A stretch of DNA of 5,329 nt from an uncultured Persicitalea sp. (GTDB taxonomy: Bacteria; Bacteroidota; Bacteroidia; Cytophagales; Spirosomataceae), in assembly GCA_950075905.1 (NCBI GenBank), contig CATMVR010000411.1, positions 1 through 5,329 of the forward strand, in the 5' to 3' direction. The translations under genes were made by a program, and so were the position numbers. Below, one piece after another: positions 4,703 to 5,329 of this stretch. The notes below the pieces were generated by a model. That model did no database searches. It worked only from the letters and a program-made list of their open reading frames with translations, and had not been told where the DNA came from. Each line of letters starts with the position of its first letter. Position 1 is the first letter of the stretch.

Positions 4703-5329
4703 TTACTCCCAGATTACCTCAATTGCGCGATCTTTGAGATCGATGGTCGTATACTCCTCGCCGTTCTGTTTTTTCAAACTGATCTTGCCATTCTGTACTT
4801 TGGCAACCTCCTGCGAAATCACATCTTTCTTATTCTTTTTGCGGTATACCACCACCAGCGCCTCTTTGGTATCTACCATCACTTCCACATTACGGCCGTT
4901 GGCCTTAATGGAAGAGTTGGTGGAAGGCAGGTAAGGTGCTTTGGACAAGGCCAGGGCACGGGACGCCAGCGGCACGCCATAACCTACGTAGTTATTGCCA
5001 TAAGGGTACAGGTGGGCTGATTTCTCAATCAGATCCATGAGTTCTTTATTAGATAGCTTGGGGTTGGCCTCCAACAGACAGGCCGCAAAACCGGTAATGA
5101 CCGGCGCCGAAAGTGAGGTACCATACAGCGAGAAGCAGGAAACGTTGGGTTTGAGGTAGGGCAGAAACTCCGGCCCGATGCTGCTGTACCCGATGCGGTT
5201 CCAGAGCCTCATGTTAGTGGCCCCAACGGCCAGTACCCCTTTGGCATCGTCGGGGGTAGAGATGATGCGCCAGTTTTTGTCCTCGCCCTCGTTACCGGCC
5301 GATACTACCAGCATGATACCTTTTTTATC
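4703..5329 (-). CDS. Subtilisin-like S8 family serine peptidase, C-terminal part (partial)
   Basis: Role: a serine endopeptidase, in Bacteroidota usually exported; the signal peptide and location cannot be seen here. The frame enters from the right edge and ends with TAA at 4703-4705, giving 208 visible codons; the ATG at 5312-5314 is internal, since the frame is open before it with DKKGI. Visible S8 features, counted from the edge: MLVVSAGNEG with oxyanion-hole Asn13, VLAVGATN at 32-39, YSSIGP at 48-53, and GTSLSAPVITGFAACLL with catalytic Ser72 (codon 5114-5116). The catalytic Asp and His lie outside. Residues about 85-128 complete the catalytic fold. A lysine-rich tail of about 75 residues follows (KKNKKDV, VQNGKISLKKQNGEEY), probably a small beta domain of unknown role; it is not a recognisable Por-secretion sorting domain. 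The region where most S8 enzymes have PDVxAPG reads PNVSCFS, an unusual variant. The HAD gene starts 29 nt downstream. Confidence 0.94.
   Translation of the reverse strand, partial: DKKGIMLVVSAGNEGEDKNWRIISTPDDAKGVLAVGATNMRLWNRIGYSSIGPEFLPYLKPNVSCFSLYGTSLSAPVITGFAACLLEANPKLSNKELMDLIEKSAHLYPYGNNYVGYGVPLASRALALSKAPYLPSTNSSIKANGRNVEVMVDTKEALVVVYRKKNKKDVISQEVAKVQNGKISLKKQNGEEYTTIDLKDRAIEVIWE

Overview
The window looks like a chromosomal segment from a Bacteroidota bacterium, most likely order Cytophagales (the Spirosoma/Dyadobacter type of genome); the order-level call is inference. The evidence is a SusC-like/OMP_b-brl outer-membrane receptor with a carboxypeptidase-regulatory-like N-terminus, a LytS-type kinase paired with a LytTR regulator, a perfect TAnnTTTG -7 promoter box of the kind used by the Bacteroidota sigma factor, near absence of usable Shine-Dalgarno sequences, and moderate GC with AT-rich intergenic DNA. 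No rRNA, tRNA, CRISPR array, transposase or prophage gene was seen.

Layout. (1) 1-725, minus strand: the N-terminal 241 codons of a TonB-dependent receptor-like outer-membrane protein, cut by the left edge. (2) 726-1410: a 685-bp divergent intergenic region. It holds a strong hairpin, a doubtful 63-codon minus-strand reading frame that ends against the hairpin, two near-identical palindromic 22-bp repeats 61 bp apart (one over a candidate minus-strand promoter), and a cluster of nested inverted repeats resembling a REP-like element. (3) 1411-3717, plus strand: a two-gene signalling unit made of a multi-pass membrane LytS/YehU-type histidine kinase and, 93 nt downstream, its LytTR-type response regulator. 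(4) 3718-4013: a 296-bp convergent gap with one perfect 14-bp AT-rich palindrome. (5) 4014-4673, minus strand: a HAD-superfamily phosphatase/phosphomutase with a probable leaderless promoter. (6) 4703-5329, minus strand: the C-terminal 208 codons of a subtilisin-like S8 serine peptidase, cut by the right edge.

How the parts fit: the kinase and regulator almost certainly act together as a two-component system that senses a membrane or intramembrane signal and changes transcription through the LytTR domain. Its targets are not shown. The divergent receptor is a possible target or simply a neighbour. The HAD enzyme and the S8 peptidase share a strand with only 29 nt between them, but the HAD gene seems to have its own promoter, so they need not be an operon. 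I do not see a clearly new multi-gene system; the least explained part is the non-coding and regulatory architecture at 780-1200.
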